Source of the DNA: Actinoplanes sichuanensis
GTDB lineage: Bacteria > Actinomycetota > Actinomycetes > Mycobacteriales > Micromonosporaceae
Length of the DNA stretch: 64,000 nt
Assembly (NCBI RefSeq): GCF_033097365.1
Contig: NZ_AP028461.1
Location: 7,626,001-7,690,000, forward strand
Direction: 5' to 3'
Shown here: positions 30,697 to 38,560 of the stretch, piece by piece
Layout of the letters: each line of letters begins with the position of its first letter
Numbering within the stretch: the first letter of the stretch is position 1
The notes under the pieces: model-generated
Databases searched by the model: none
What the model was told of the DNA's origin: nothing
What the model saw: the letters and a program-made list of their open reading frames with translations, nothing else
Translations under genes and position numbers: made by a program

Positions 30697-30799
30697 GGCC
30701 AGCCTTTCCGCTTTCAGGATCACACCCGTACAGGTGTATGAGTCGAGCAGACACTCTAGCTACGGGGTATGACAATTTCCCGCACCGGCCCGCTCACTC

Positions 30800-32578
30800 C
30801 TACGAGTTAACTCTCCAGATCTCGGCGCCGCCCACCAGCTCCGGCTGGCCGTACAGCTCGACCAGCAGTGTTCGCAGCGCCGGGGTGTGCTTCTCGTCCG
30901 GCACCAGCAGCAGAACCGCGGCCCGCCAGTACTTCATGTCCGCTTCGACCTGCTCCCGGCGCCACGGTGTGATCTCCGGAACCTCGCCGGTACGGCCGAC
31001 GTTCTTGAACATCCAGGAGGTGTAGCGCGACGGCGCCGACCACGAACCGGTGTTGTCGTGCGGCGGCTCGGCCGGGCCCATGAAGTACCCACGCGGCGTG
31101 GCGTAGTCCAGGTTGTTGAGGGTGGCCCAGCGCTGCCCGGTCCGGCCGGTGGTGACCTCCGGCATCGGGACGGTGATCAGGGTGCGGCCCTCCGGCACAT
31201 ACTGCTTGTAGAGGCCGGCGGTGATGAACTCCGGCATCGGCGTGCCCTCGAACACCGGCAGCGGCCGCGGGATCAACGGCACCAGGGCCAGCACCATGCC
31301 GACCTTGAACAGTCGGCGGCGACGCTCCGGGTACTCCTTGATCCGGTCCACGGCGAAGGCCAGCAGCACACCGGCGACCATCGACGGCACCATCGCGAAC
31401 CGGCTGACGCTCACCAGGTCGATCACCGGGAGGTGCTTGATCAGAGCGAACGGCAGCGGTACGTCGGTCCGGAACCCGGCCACCTGCAGCTTGGGGCCGA
31501 ACGACATGACCAGCAGCACCATCCCGGCGATCGCGGTGGCCCGCATCGCCGAGTTACGCCACAGGATCACGATCGACACGATGATCATCACGAGGCCGAA
31601 CGGGCCCCAGAAGGTGTTGTCCTCGGTCGCGCTCACGCTCAACCGGCGGGTGATCGCGCCGATGCCGAACAGCGAGTTCCGCGCGAAGGCGCCGGGCGAC
31701 ACCAGGTCCATGACGTACTTGGACGGGTCGAACGGCTGCCCGTGGTAGGTGCCCTTGCCGAAGAACTGGCGCCACAGCGGGTACGCGACCAGCACACCCG
31801 AGGTGAGCGCGGCCACCCCGAGCCCGCCGACGAACCGCTTCCACACCCGCTTCGCCTCGGCCCGCTCCATGAACGCGTAGCTGACCGCGAAGATGCCGAG
31901 CGTCAGCGCCACGAAGAGCAGCGCCTCCTCGTTGATGAAGATCTGCACCACGATCAGCAGGCCGAGGATGACCCCGCTGCGCCAGGCCCGACCGGGCTCA
32001 CGCAGCCGCAGCACCTGCCACACGATGAACGGCAGCAGGTAGTTGTTGACGAAGTTCACATGGCCGTTCGCGTGCGACACCATGGCCGGCCCGAGACCGG
32101 CGAACGCGGCACCGATCGCGGCGGCGCCCCGGCTGCGACCCAGCGGGCGGGACAACACCCAATACCAGGCCGCGGCGGTGCCGGCCAGGCCGAGCGTCAT
32201 CAGCAGCACGACCGTCACGCCGCCGCCGAAGAAGTGCGTGATCGGCGCCAGCGGCAGCGCCAACGCGAGGATGGACGTGTTCGCCATCATGTTCACGCCG
32301 TACGGGACGTTGAACCGGTCCTCGAAGAACAGCGACCCGCCGTCGAAGACCACCCGCTCGGCGTGCGCCAGCATGAACAGGAAGATGCCGTGGTCGGAGT
32401 CGTTGCCCTGGAGCACTCGACCGTTCGGATCCATCCACAGCTTGATCATCACGAGCACGCCGAGCGCGAGGAACCCCAGCAAGAGGCCGGTCTCGGCCCA
32501 CAGCCAACGCTTCCTGGGTGTCTGCGGAGTCGTCTCCTCGACGTCCTCCGCGACCTCGGTCGCCTGCTTATCGGTCAT
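30800..32578 (-). CDS. Polytopic membrane protein, GT-C-glycosyltransferase-like
   Basis: 592 residues: a short acidic N terminus, about eleven membrane segments, and a C-terminal extracytoplasmic domain of about 150 residues. The first outside loop carries QGNDSDHGIFLFMLAHAERV, with acidic residues placed as in GT-C glycosyltransferases, and SHANGHVNFVNNYLLPF follows. I infer a lipid-linked-sugar glycosyltransferase or related envelope enzyme; the exact family and substrate are not certain. Start at 32578; an upstream ATG at 32605 is possible. Confidence 0.75.
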   Translation of the reverse strand: MTDKQATEVAEDVEETTPQTPRKRWLWAETGLLLGFLALGVLVMIKLWMDPNGRVLQGNDSDHGIFLFMLAHAERVVFDGGSLFFEDRFNVPYGVNMMANTSILALALPLAPITHFFGGGVTVVLLMTLGLAGTAAAWYWVLSRPLGRSRGAAAIGAAFAGLGPAMVSHANGHVNFVNNYLLPFIVWQVLRLREPGRAWRSGVILGLLIVVQIFINEEALLFVALTLGIFAVSYAFMERAEAKRVWKRFVGGLGVAALTSGVLVAYPLWRQFFGKGTYHGQPFDPSKYVMDLVSPGAFARNSLFGIGAITRRLSVSATEDNTFWGPFGLVMIIVSIVILWRNSAMRATAIAGMVLLVMSFGPKLQVAGFRTDVPLPFALIKHLPVIDLVSVSRFAMVPSMVAGVLLAFAVDRIKEYPERRRRLFKVGMVLALVPLIPRPLPVFEGTPMPEFITAGLYKQYVPEGRTLITVPMPEVTTGRTGQRWATLNNLDYATPRGYFMGPAEPPHDNTGSWSAPSRYTSWMFKNVGRTGEVPEITPWRREQVEADMKYWRAAVLLLVPDEKHTPALRTLLVELYGQPELVGGAEIWRVNS

Positions 32579-32787
32579 CTCATCCGCCGCACGCACCGGC
32601 CGCATTCTGCCAGAACGACGCACGCCACTCACATCGCCGCCGAGATGACGGGGGGACGGGAAGCCGGGTGGGGCCGCCGGTGGGGCCGGTGACCACGCAA
32701 CCGCCCGGCGGCCGCCTGGCCGCCGGGAGCGGGCAGCCACCCGCGTCCCGGCCGACCACGGCGCGCGTAGCCGTACCAGATCAGGAT

Positions 32788-33837
32788 TTATAGAAGACGG
32801 GAACTCGGCGGCGCGGGGATCCGGCGAGAGCGGGCCAGCCTCGCGGATCGCCTGCCGCTCTCCACCTCGACCTCGCGGCGGAGTTTGCGCCAACTGGCCA
32901 GGCGGCGCGGCGGCAGCGAACCGTCGGCCAGGGCGGCCTGGACCGCGCAACCCGGTTCGGTCTCGTGCCGGCAGTCGTCGAAACGGCAGTGCCCGGCCAG
33001 GTCGAGCACGTCGGCGAAGGCCCGTTCCAGGCCACCTTCGGTGTCCAGCAGACCGACCCCCCGGATGCCCGGCGTGTCGATCACCGCGCCACCGTCCGGC
33101 AGGACCACCAGATTTCGGTACGCCGTGGTGTGCCGGCCCTTACCGTCGGCGTCCCGGATCGCCTGTACCGGCATGACCGTGGCCCCGGCCAGCGCGTTGG
33201 CCAGGGTCGACTTGCCGGCGCCGGAGCGGCCCAGCAGGGCCAGCGTGCGGCCGGGACCGATGTGTTCGCGCAGCTCGGCGAGGCCGGTGCCGTGCTGGAC
33301 GCTGACCGGCAGCACCGGCACCCCGGGGGCGAGCTCGGCCACCTGCCGGGCGATCGCGGACGGGTCCCGACTGGTGTCGGTCTTGGTGAGGACGAGCAGC
33401 GGGTCGGCGCCGGACTCCCAGGCCAGGGCGAGCAGGCGCTCGACCCGGGCGTCGTCCGGCTCCGGATGAATCGGCTCGACGACGGCGACCGTGTTCATGT
33501 TGGCCGCCAGGACCTGGCCCGACGCGTCCTTGTCGGCGGTGCGACGGATCAGTGTGGTCCGCCGGGGCAGGACCAGTTCGAGGGTGGTACGTCTGTCCGG
33601 CCAGTGCCGCAACACCACCCAGTCACCGGAACAGGGGGTCAGAGCGGGATCACGGGCGATGTCGATCAGGACCGAACCACCCAGGGTGGCCCGGGTCACG
33701 CCGTCGGTGGTGAGCACGGTGCAGACGCCCCGGTCGGTGCGCAGCACCCGCCCCGGCGTCGCGTCGGCCCGGTCGAATCGGCGGTATCGGGATGCGAAGT
33801 GTTCGTCCCAGCCGAGCTGGGACAGGTGGTACGACAT
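32788..33837 (-). CDS. rsgA: Ribosome small-subunit GTPase RsgA
   Basis: Circularly permuted GTPase that assists late 30S ribosome maturation. 349 residues: OB-fold N terminus, G4 motif LTKTD, G1 LLGRSGAGKSTLANAL, switch region GKGRHTTAYRNLVVLPDG, G3 DTPGIRG, then the zinc-binding CRFDDCRHETEPGCAV. The order G4-G1-G3 is the permutation expected for this family. A Ser/Arg-rich C-terminal tail follows. Confidence 0.96.
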   Translation of the reverse strand: MSYHLSQLGWDEHFASRYRRFDRADATPGRVLRTDRGVCTVLTTDGVTRATLGGSVLIDIARDPALTPCSGDWVVLRHWPDRRTTLELVLPRRTTLIRRTADKDASGQVLAANMNTVAVVEPIHPEPDDARVERLLALAWESGADPLLVLTKTDTSRDPSAIARQVAELAPGVPVLPVSVQHGTGLAELREHIGPGRTLALLGRSGAGKSTLANALAGATVMPVQAIRDADGKGRHTTAYRNLVVLPDGGAVIDTPGIRGVGLLDTEGGLERAFADVLDLAGHCRFDDCRHETEPGCAVQAALADGSLPPRRLASWRKLRREVEVESGRRSARLARSRRIPAPPSSRLL

Positions 33838-34012
33838 GGGAACCCTTTACGGTCTCGAGAGGGCGGAGCCCCCGGGTGAAGGGACGCGGCAAGCAGTGAA
33901 CGGCACGGTCCTCACCTCCTCCGCGGGTTGATCGTCGCGTCTGGCACCGACGGTACGACCGTGGTCACCGCGGGCGAAAGCGATTTCCGCCGGGCCCGGA
34001 TAGGGTCGGCGG

Positions 34013-34657
34013 GTGAGCACTGACTACACAGGTGACGTCGTCCGTGGCGGCGAGCCGGCGGTTCGTGACCTGGGCGGCGGCCTGACCTTGACGAAGGTGT
34101 CGGTCGGCCCGATGGACAACAACGCCTACCTGCTCAGCGCCGGTGGCGAGCAGCTTCTCGTCGACGCCGCCAACGACGCCGGCACCCTGCTCGACCTGAT
34201 CGGCCCGGCCGGGCTGCGCACGGTGGTGACCACCCACCGGCACGGCGACCACTGGCAGGCGCTGGCCGAGGTGGTGAAGGTCACCGGGGCGTCGTCGCTG
34301 GCGCACACCGACGACGCCGGCGAGATCCCGGTGGTGACCGGCACCCTCCGCGACGGGGACACGGTCGAGGTCGGCGGACACGTGCTCGACGTGATCCACA
34401 TCGTGGGGCACACACCCGGATCGATCGTGCTGTCCTACCGGGGCGAGCACCTGTTCACCGGCGACAGCCTGTTCCCCGGCGGGGTCGGCAACACGCGTGG
34501 CGTCAAGGAGAACTTCGAGTCCCTGATCAACGACGTCGAGGCGAAGCTGTTCGGTCGCTTCGGCGACGGCACCTGGTTCTACCCGGGCCACGGCAAGGAC
34601 TCGACACTCGGCGCCGAACGCCCGGCCCTCCCGGAGTGGCGAGCCCGCGGCTGGTGA
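34013..34657 (+). CDS. Metallo-beta-lactamase-fold hydrolase
   Basis: 214-residue glyoxalase II-like hydrolase. Metal ligands: THRHGDHWQ (HxHxDH motif), HIVGHTPGSIVL, FTGDSLFPGG and YPGHGKDST, the full set for a binuclear metal site. Substrate unknown; this branch is usually listed as an MBL-fold metallohydrolase. The GTG at 34013 starts the gene, convergent with the toxin gene six bases beyond its stop. Confidence 0.9.
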   Translation: MSTDYTGDVVRGGEPAVRDLGGGLTLTKVSVGPMDNNAYLLSAGGEQLLVDAANDAGTLLDLIGPAGLRTVVTTHRHGDHWQALAEVVKVTGASSLAHTDDAGEIPVVTGTLRDGDTVEVGGHVLDVIHIVGHTPGSIVLSYRGEHLFTGDSLFPGGVGNTRGVKENFESLINDVEAKLFGRFGDGTWFYPGHGKDSTLGAERPALPEWRARGW

Positions 34658-34663
34658 TCCCGG

Positions 34664-35074
34664 TCAGTCGAACGGGTTGATCAGCGGGACACCCGTGTGG
34701 GCGACATCGGCGATGTTGCGGGTGACCAGCGTCAGTCCGTGGACGCGTGCCGTGGCGGCCATCAGCCCGTCGATGATCGGCGGGGCCGGGGTCATGGCAC
34801 TCATCCGGCCCCACTCCTCGGCGATCGGCGCCGTCACCGGCAACAGCCGGTCACGGTGGGCGACGGTCAGGCCGGTCAGCCAATTCTCCAGAATGTCCGC
34901 CTGGCCGGGATCTCGCGGGCGGAGCCGGTCGATGCCGCGCCGTACCTCACCGACCACCAGGGTGCTGAGGTAGACGACGGCACGGGGATGGCCGGCGTGC
35001 CACTCCGCGACCCGTGAGTGCGGGGTCTTCTTGCGGAGCTCGGAGACGACGTTCGTGTCGAGCAGGAAGGCCAA
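34664..35074 (-). CDS. vapC: PIN-domain toxin, VapC/FitB type
   Basis: 136-residue PIN-domain ribonuclease. The first acidic residue is in FLLDTNVVSELRKK at the N terminus; others are in STLVVGEVRRGI (Glu), PPIIDGLMAATA (Asp) and LVTRNIADV, the expected four-acid set. Begins two bases after the antitoxin stop, so the two are co-translated. The RNA target is not predictable from sequence. Confidence 0.9.
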   Translation of the reverse strand: MAFLLDTNVVSELRKKTPHSRVAEWHAGHPRAVVYLSTLVVGEVRRGIDRLRPRDPGQADILENWLTGLTVAHRDRLLPVTAPIAEEWGRMSAMTPAPPIIDGLMAATARVHGLTLVTRNIADVAHTGVPLINPFD

Positions 35075-35076
35075 GG

Positions 35077-35334
35077 TCAGCCGGCCAGGTCGATGTCGCG
35101 GGGCTGCTCCCGCCGCCGGTCGATCTCGGCGTCGAGGTCGAAGTCGTCGAGGGGATCGGCGCGCAGGTACGCCATCAGGCCGACCTGCTCGCCGCGAAGC
35201 CGCCGGTACTCCGCGATGTCGATGAGGACCGCGACCTCTTCACCGTGCTTGGTGACGATCTGCGCCTCGCCCGCCTCGGCCGCGCGCAGCACCTCGCTGA
35301 ATCGCTGCTTGGCTTCCTGAACCTGCCAGTGCAT
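35077..35334 (-). CDS. Phd/YefM-family antitoxin
   Basis: 85 residues. The N-terminal half is the Phd/YefM DNA-binding fold (WQVQEAKQRFSEVLRAAEAG followed by QIVTKHGEEVAVLIDIAEYR). The acidic C-terminal part (LDDFDLDAEIDRRRE) is the usual toxin-wrapping segment. A GGAGAGG ribosome site precedes the ATG at 35334. It should neutralise the PIN toxin and repress its own operon, probably through the palindrome 16 bases upstream. Confidence 0.92.
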   Translation of the reverse strand: MHWQVQEAKQRFSEVLRAAEAGEAQIVTKHGEEVAVLIDIAEYRRLRGEQVGLMAYLRADPLDDFDLDAEIDRRREQPRDIDLAG

Positions 35335-35349
35335 GACGCCTCTCCAGCC

Positions 35350-35363
35350 TCTGTCTAGACAGA
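35350..35363. promoter_or_regulatory. Candidate operator palindrome of the toxin-antitoxin operon
   Basis: Perfect 14-bp palindrome TCTGTCTAGACAGA, 16 bases upstream of the antitoxin ATG and 7 bases from the stop of the LuxR-type gene. Phd/YefM antitoxins commonly bind such palindromes over their own promoter. Confidence 0.7.
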
Positions 35364-35370
35364 CTGGATA

Positions 35371-38256
35371 CTACCCGCGGAGGGAGCGGGCCAGGTCTCG
35401 TAAAGCGGCCCGGTCCGGGCGTTCGGTCTTCGCCATCAGGCGGGCCACGTGTTTCTCGACCGTTCGTGGGGACAGGTGCAACCGGCTGGCGATCTCCTGA
35501 TTGCCCAGGCGGGCCGCGATCAGGTCGAGGACCTCGTATTCGCGGACGGTCACACCCCGGGCCCGCAACGCCGCCGGGATGTTGTCCACCCCGTCGCGCC
35601 GCTGGCCGACCGCGACACCGGCCTGACGCAGCAGCGACCGGCAGGCCCGGGCCACCACCGCGTGCTCCGCCTCGTGGAAGTGCTCCTCGGCGCGGCGCAG
35701 CCAGTTCACCGGATCGCCCCAGCCGTCGGTGAGCGCCGCCTCCGACGCGAGCCGCAGCGTGAGATGCCCGGCCAGCGGGTACGGCTCGGCGGCCCGGATG
35801 GCGTTCTCGGCGGCGGCCGCGGCCCCGCCGGGGTCACCGGTCCGGCCGAGCAGCACGGCCCGGGCCATCTCGGCGAACTGCCGGTTCCAGCGCAGCCGCC
35901 GCACCCCGTCCGAGTCGTCGTCCAGGGCGGCCGGGTCGCCGAGGTCACCGGCGACCGCCTTGAGCAGCAGGTCCAGCCCGGCCCGCCCGTTGATCGGGGA
36001 CAGTGCCGGGTTGCCGCCGTCGGCCCGCAGCGCGTCGGCCATCTCGGCGGTGGCCCGTGGGCGGTCCTCCTCCAGCAGTGAGCAGAACACCCGGGCCAGG
36101 CCGAACACCTTGGCGTCGACGGGTGCGTCGGCCCGGTAGCGGCGCAACTCGGCCAGCCGGTTCTCCATCTCCCGGCGCTGGCCCTGGTGGGCGGCGACGA
36201 TGGCGCTGGTCTGCCGCAGGTGCCCGGCGGTCTCGACCATCTCCAGCCGGGTGGTGGCCGACAGGGTCTGCGCGACGATCTCCTCGGCCTCGGCGTATCC
36301 GCCCTGAAGTGCCACCTGAAGCGCGATGCTCGCCTCGGCCTGGTGGGCGGCGGTCACCGCGCCGATCGACCAGGCGTCCCGGCGGACCTGACGCAGCCGG
36401 CGCAGGCTGCCGTCGCGGGCCGCGTCGTCGTTGCCGAGCCGGACCAGCGCGTGCACCTCCCACAGCCGCAGCCCGTGCCGTACCGCCAGCTCCCGGGAGT
36501 GTTCCAGGCAGGCGGTCGCCTCGTCGGTGTTGCGTTGGCGGACCAGCATGCCGAGCAGCTGCCACGCCTGGCAGGCCACCACCGGCAGGTCGTGGCGCTC
36601 GGCGATCGCGGCCGCCCGCCGGGCCAGGTCCTCGGCCTTGCCGACCTGTTCCGGGCCGGGCAGTTCGATGATCAGGTGCGCGGCCACCACGTCGATGGCC
36701 GCGGTCTCGGCCGGGGTGGCGTCGGCGCCGAGCTGCCGGCGCGCCTCGGCGACCTGGGCCAGCCCGTCGGTGGTGCGGGCGGCGAAGACCGCGGCCCAGG
36801 CCAGTCGGGTGTGCAGGACCGCGAGCCGCTGCCGGCTCAGGCCGCCGCCGAGCCCGTCGAGTTCCGGCATCATCTGCAGGGCCCGGTCGATCCGCCCGGC
36901 CTCGACCAGCGCCTGGACCAGCCGTTCGCCGGCGTCGGCGCGCAGGGCCGGGTCGTCGGTCCGGGCGGTGGCCTGTTCGAGCAGGTCGACGGCGGAGGCG
37001 GCGGCGCCGTCGGCGAGCGCCCGGGACGCGGCCTCGATCAGGTGGCGGCCGGCGGCGTCGTGGTCACCGGCCTGCCGGCGTAACCGGGCGGCCAACTGGC
37101 AGAGCGGGCCGGGCAGTTCGGGGTGCAGTTTCTCGACCGTGTCGGCGGCCTGCCGGGCCAGGTCGGCGGTCTGGCCCGCCGGGTGGGACTCGAGCAGGGC
37201 CTCGGCGGTGACCGGGTGGCGGAACCCGTACCACCCGGGGGTGTCGGTCATGGGTTTGATCAGCTCGGCGGCCAGGCCGTGGTGCAGCAGGAAGGTCAGG
37301 TCGGGTTCGCTGAGGCCGGTCATGGCCGGCAGTGCGGCGAGCGGGAACCGCTCGCCGAAGACGGCCGCCGCGGGCAGCAGCCGCCGCAACTCGGGACGAC
37401 TGCCCTCCAGGCGGCGGGCCAGGCGCCGGGACAGCGATCCGGGAACCGCCGCCTGCGGGCGGCCGTTGAGCTGCCAGCCGTCCGGCCCGGTGACCAGGTG
37501 ACCGGCGTCGACCAGACCGTCCAGCAGTTCACCGGCGAGGGCCGGGTTGCCGGCGCTGGGCTGCCAGACCAGCTCGAACAGGTCGTCACCGACCCGGGCG
37601 GCCGGGCAGTCGAGCCGGGTGCCGACGAATTCGCGCAGCTCGTCGCGGTCGAGGCGGGGCAGCCGGAGCAGGTCGGCCACCCCCCGCTGGGCGGCCGACC
37701 GGACCACGTCCAGCGCCGTGCACTCCTGGTCGAGCAGCGCGGCGACCATGGTGACCGGCTGATCGGCCAGGTTGTCGGCCAGGTAGTCGACGATGGTCAG
37801 AGTCTCGGCGTCGGCGTCGTGCAGGTCGTCGAGCAGCAGCAGGCAGCCGCGTTCCCGGCCGGCCAGGGCGAGCAGCCGCAGCACCCCTTCGGCGAGGACG
37901 ATCAGCGACTGCTCCTCGGGGCCGACGGCCGGATCGCGCCACTCCGGGATGAGCCGGCCCAGAACCAGGCGGTACGGCCCGAGCGCGTCCGCGGTGTGTG
38001 CGCCGGCCGTGCGGGTGAACTGCAGCAGCGCCTCGGCGAGCGGCCGGAACGGGGTGGTCGGGGTGATCCCGCCGGCCCGACCGCGCAGCACGACCATGTC
38101 GGTCCGGGCGAGGCGCCCCACCTCGGCGAGCAGCCGGGATCGACCGGAGCCGCTCTCCCCGCGCAGGAAGAGGCTGCCGCCCTCGCCCGCACGCGTGCGG
38201 GACAGGGCGTCGCCGAGCTGCGAGAGAAGGCTGGCGCGTCCGCAGAAGGTCGGCAT
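35371..38256 (-). CDS. Large ATP-binding LuxR-family (LAL) transcriptional regulator
   Basis: 961 residues. N-terminal AAA/STAND ATPase with Walker A GESGSGRS at residues 33-40 and Walker B in CLLLLDDLHDADAETL; the central part is a long helical TPR-like region; the C terminus (about 902-961) is a LuxR-type HTH with LGNQEIASRLHLSPRTVEKH. LAL regulators often activate secondary-metabolite clusters. It lies on the same strand just downstream of the RiPP arm (87 bases after the 52-residue peptide), so it is the likely pathway-specific regulator. No clear ribosome site precedes the ATG at 38256. Confidence 0.9.
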   Translation of the reverse strand: MPTFCGRASLLSQLGDALSRTRAGEGGSLFLRGESGSGRSRLLAEVGRLARTDMVVLRGRAGGITPTTPFRPLAEALLQFTRTAGAHTADALGPYRLVLGRLIPEWRDPAVGPEEQSLIVLAEGVLRLLALAGRERGCLLLLDDLHDADAETLTIVDYLADNLADQPVTMVAALLDQECTALDVVRSAAQRGVADLLRLPRLDRDELREFVGTRLDCPAARVGDDLFELVWQPSAGNPALAGELLDGLVDAGHLVTGPDGWQLNGRPQAAVPGSLSRRLARRLEGSRPELRRLLPAAAVFGERFPLAALPAMTGLSEPDLTFLLHHGLAAELIKPMTDTPGWYGFRHPVTAEALLESHPAGQTADLARQAADTVEKLHPELPGPLCQLAARLRRQAGDHDAAGRHLIEAASRALADGAAASAVDLLEQATARTDDPALRADAGERLVQALVEAGRIDRALQMMPELDGLGGGLSRQRLAVLHTRLAWAAVFAARTTDGLAQVAEARRQLGADATPAETAAIDVVAAHLIIELPGPEQVGKAEDLARRAAAIAERHDLPVVACQAWQLLGMLVRQRNTDEATACLEHSRELAVRHGLRLWEVHALVRLGNDDAARDGSLRRLRQVRRDAWSIGAVTAAHQAEASIALQVALQGGYAEAEEIVAQTLSATTRLEMVETAGHLRQTSAIVAAHQGQRREMENRLAELRRYRADAPVDAKVFGLARVFCSLLEEDRPRATAEMADALRADGGNPALSPINGRAGLDLLLKAVAGDLGDPAALDDDSDGVRRLRWNRQFAEMARAVLLGRTGDPGGAAAAAENAIRAAEPYPLAGHLTLRLASEAALTDGWGDPVNWLRRAEEHFHEAEHAVVARACRSLLRQAGVAVGQRRDGVDNIPAALRARGVTVREYEVLDLIAARLGNQEIASRLHLSPRTVEKHVARLMAKTERPDRAALRDLARSLRG

Positions 38257-38298
38257 CAGGCGGTAGCTTATTGCTCACCGGACGTAGATGTCCATCAC

Positions 38299-38324
38299 TG
38301 CCGCCGTCGGACGGCAGGCGGCAG
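38299..38324 (-). terminator. Stem-loop between the small secreted peptide and the LAL gene
   Basis: 8-bp stem CTGCCGCC (38299-38306) / GGCGGCAG (38317-38324) with a 10-base G/C-rich loop that can pair further. It lies 20 bases beyond the small-peptide stop. It may end or thin out transcription of the RiPP arm before the regulator gene. Confidence 0.5.
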
Positions 38325-38343
38325 CGACGGGCATCGCGACGGG

Positions 38344-38502
38344 TCAGTTCGGCTGACCGATACAGCAGCCGGTGCCGCCCGGCCACGCCTGCGCCGGCGA
38401 GCCGATCGCCACCGCTCCGGCCACGAATCCGACGGCGGCCATGACCACCACGGCCAGGCGCAGCCGGTTCTTCGGGCCGCGTGCGAGCTTCTTCTCGTTC
38501 AT
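38344..38502 (-). CDS. 52-residue secreted peptide with C-terminal GTGCCIGQPN
   Basis: Missed by length-based callers unless started at the ATG at 38502, which has a very strong GGGGGAGG ribosome site. Residues 1-15 are basic (MNEKKLARGPKNRLR), 16-34 hydrophobic, and SPAQA at 35-39 is a good signal-peptidase site. That leaves a 13-residue mature peptide starting at Trp40 with adjacent Cys46 and Cys47. It lies 58 bases after the radical SAM gene on the same strand. It could be a signalling peptide, a bacteriocin-like product or an extra cluster substrate; I recognise no family. Confidence 0.75.
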   Translation of the reverse strand: MNEKKLARGPKNRLRLAVVVMAAVGFVAGAVAIGSPAQAWPGGTGCCIGQPN

Positions 38503-38560
38503 CGTGGTGCCTCCCCCGGGCCGATGGCCCCGCCGTGTCTTGGCTGATGGGAAGACCCTG

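Noticed and set aside
27868..30741. 957-codon open frame antisense to uvrA
   Set aside because: Complete overlap with a clear uvrA; composition is typical of a shadow frame and no motif is present.
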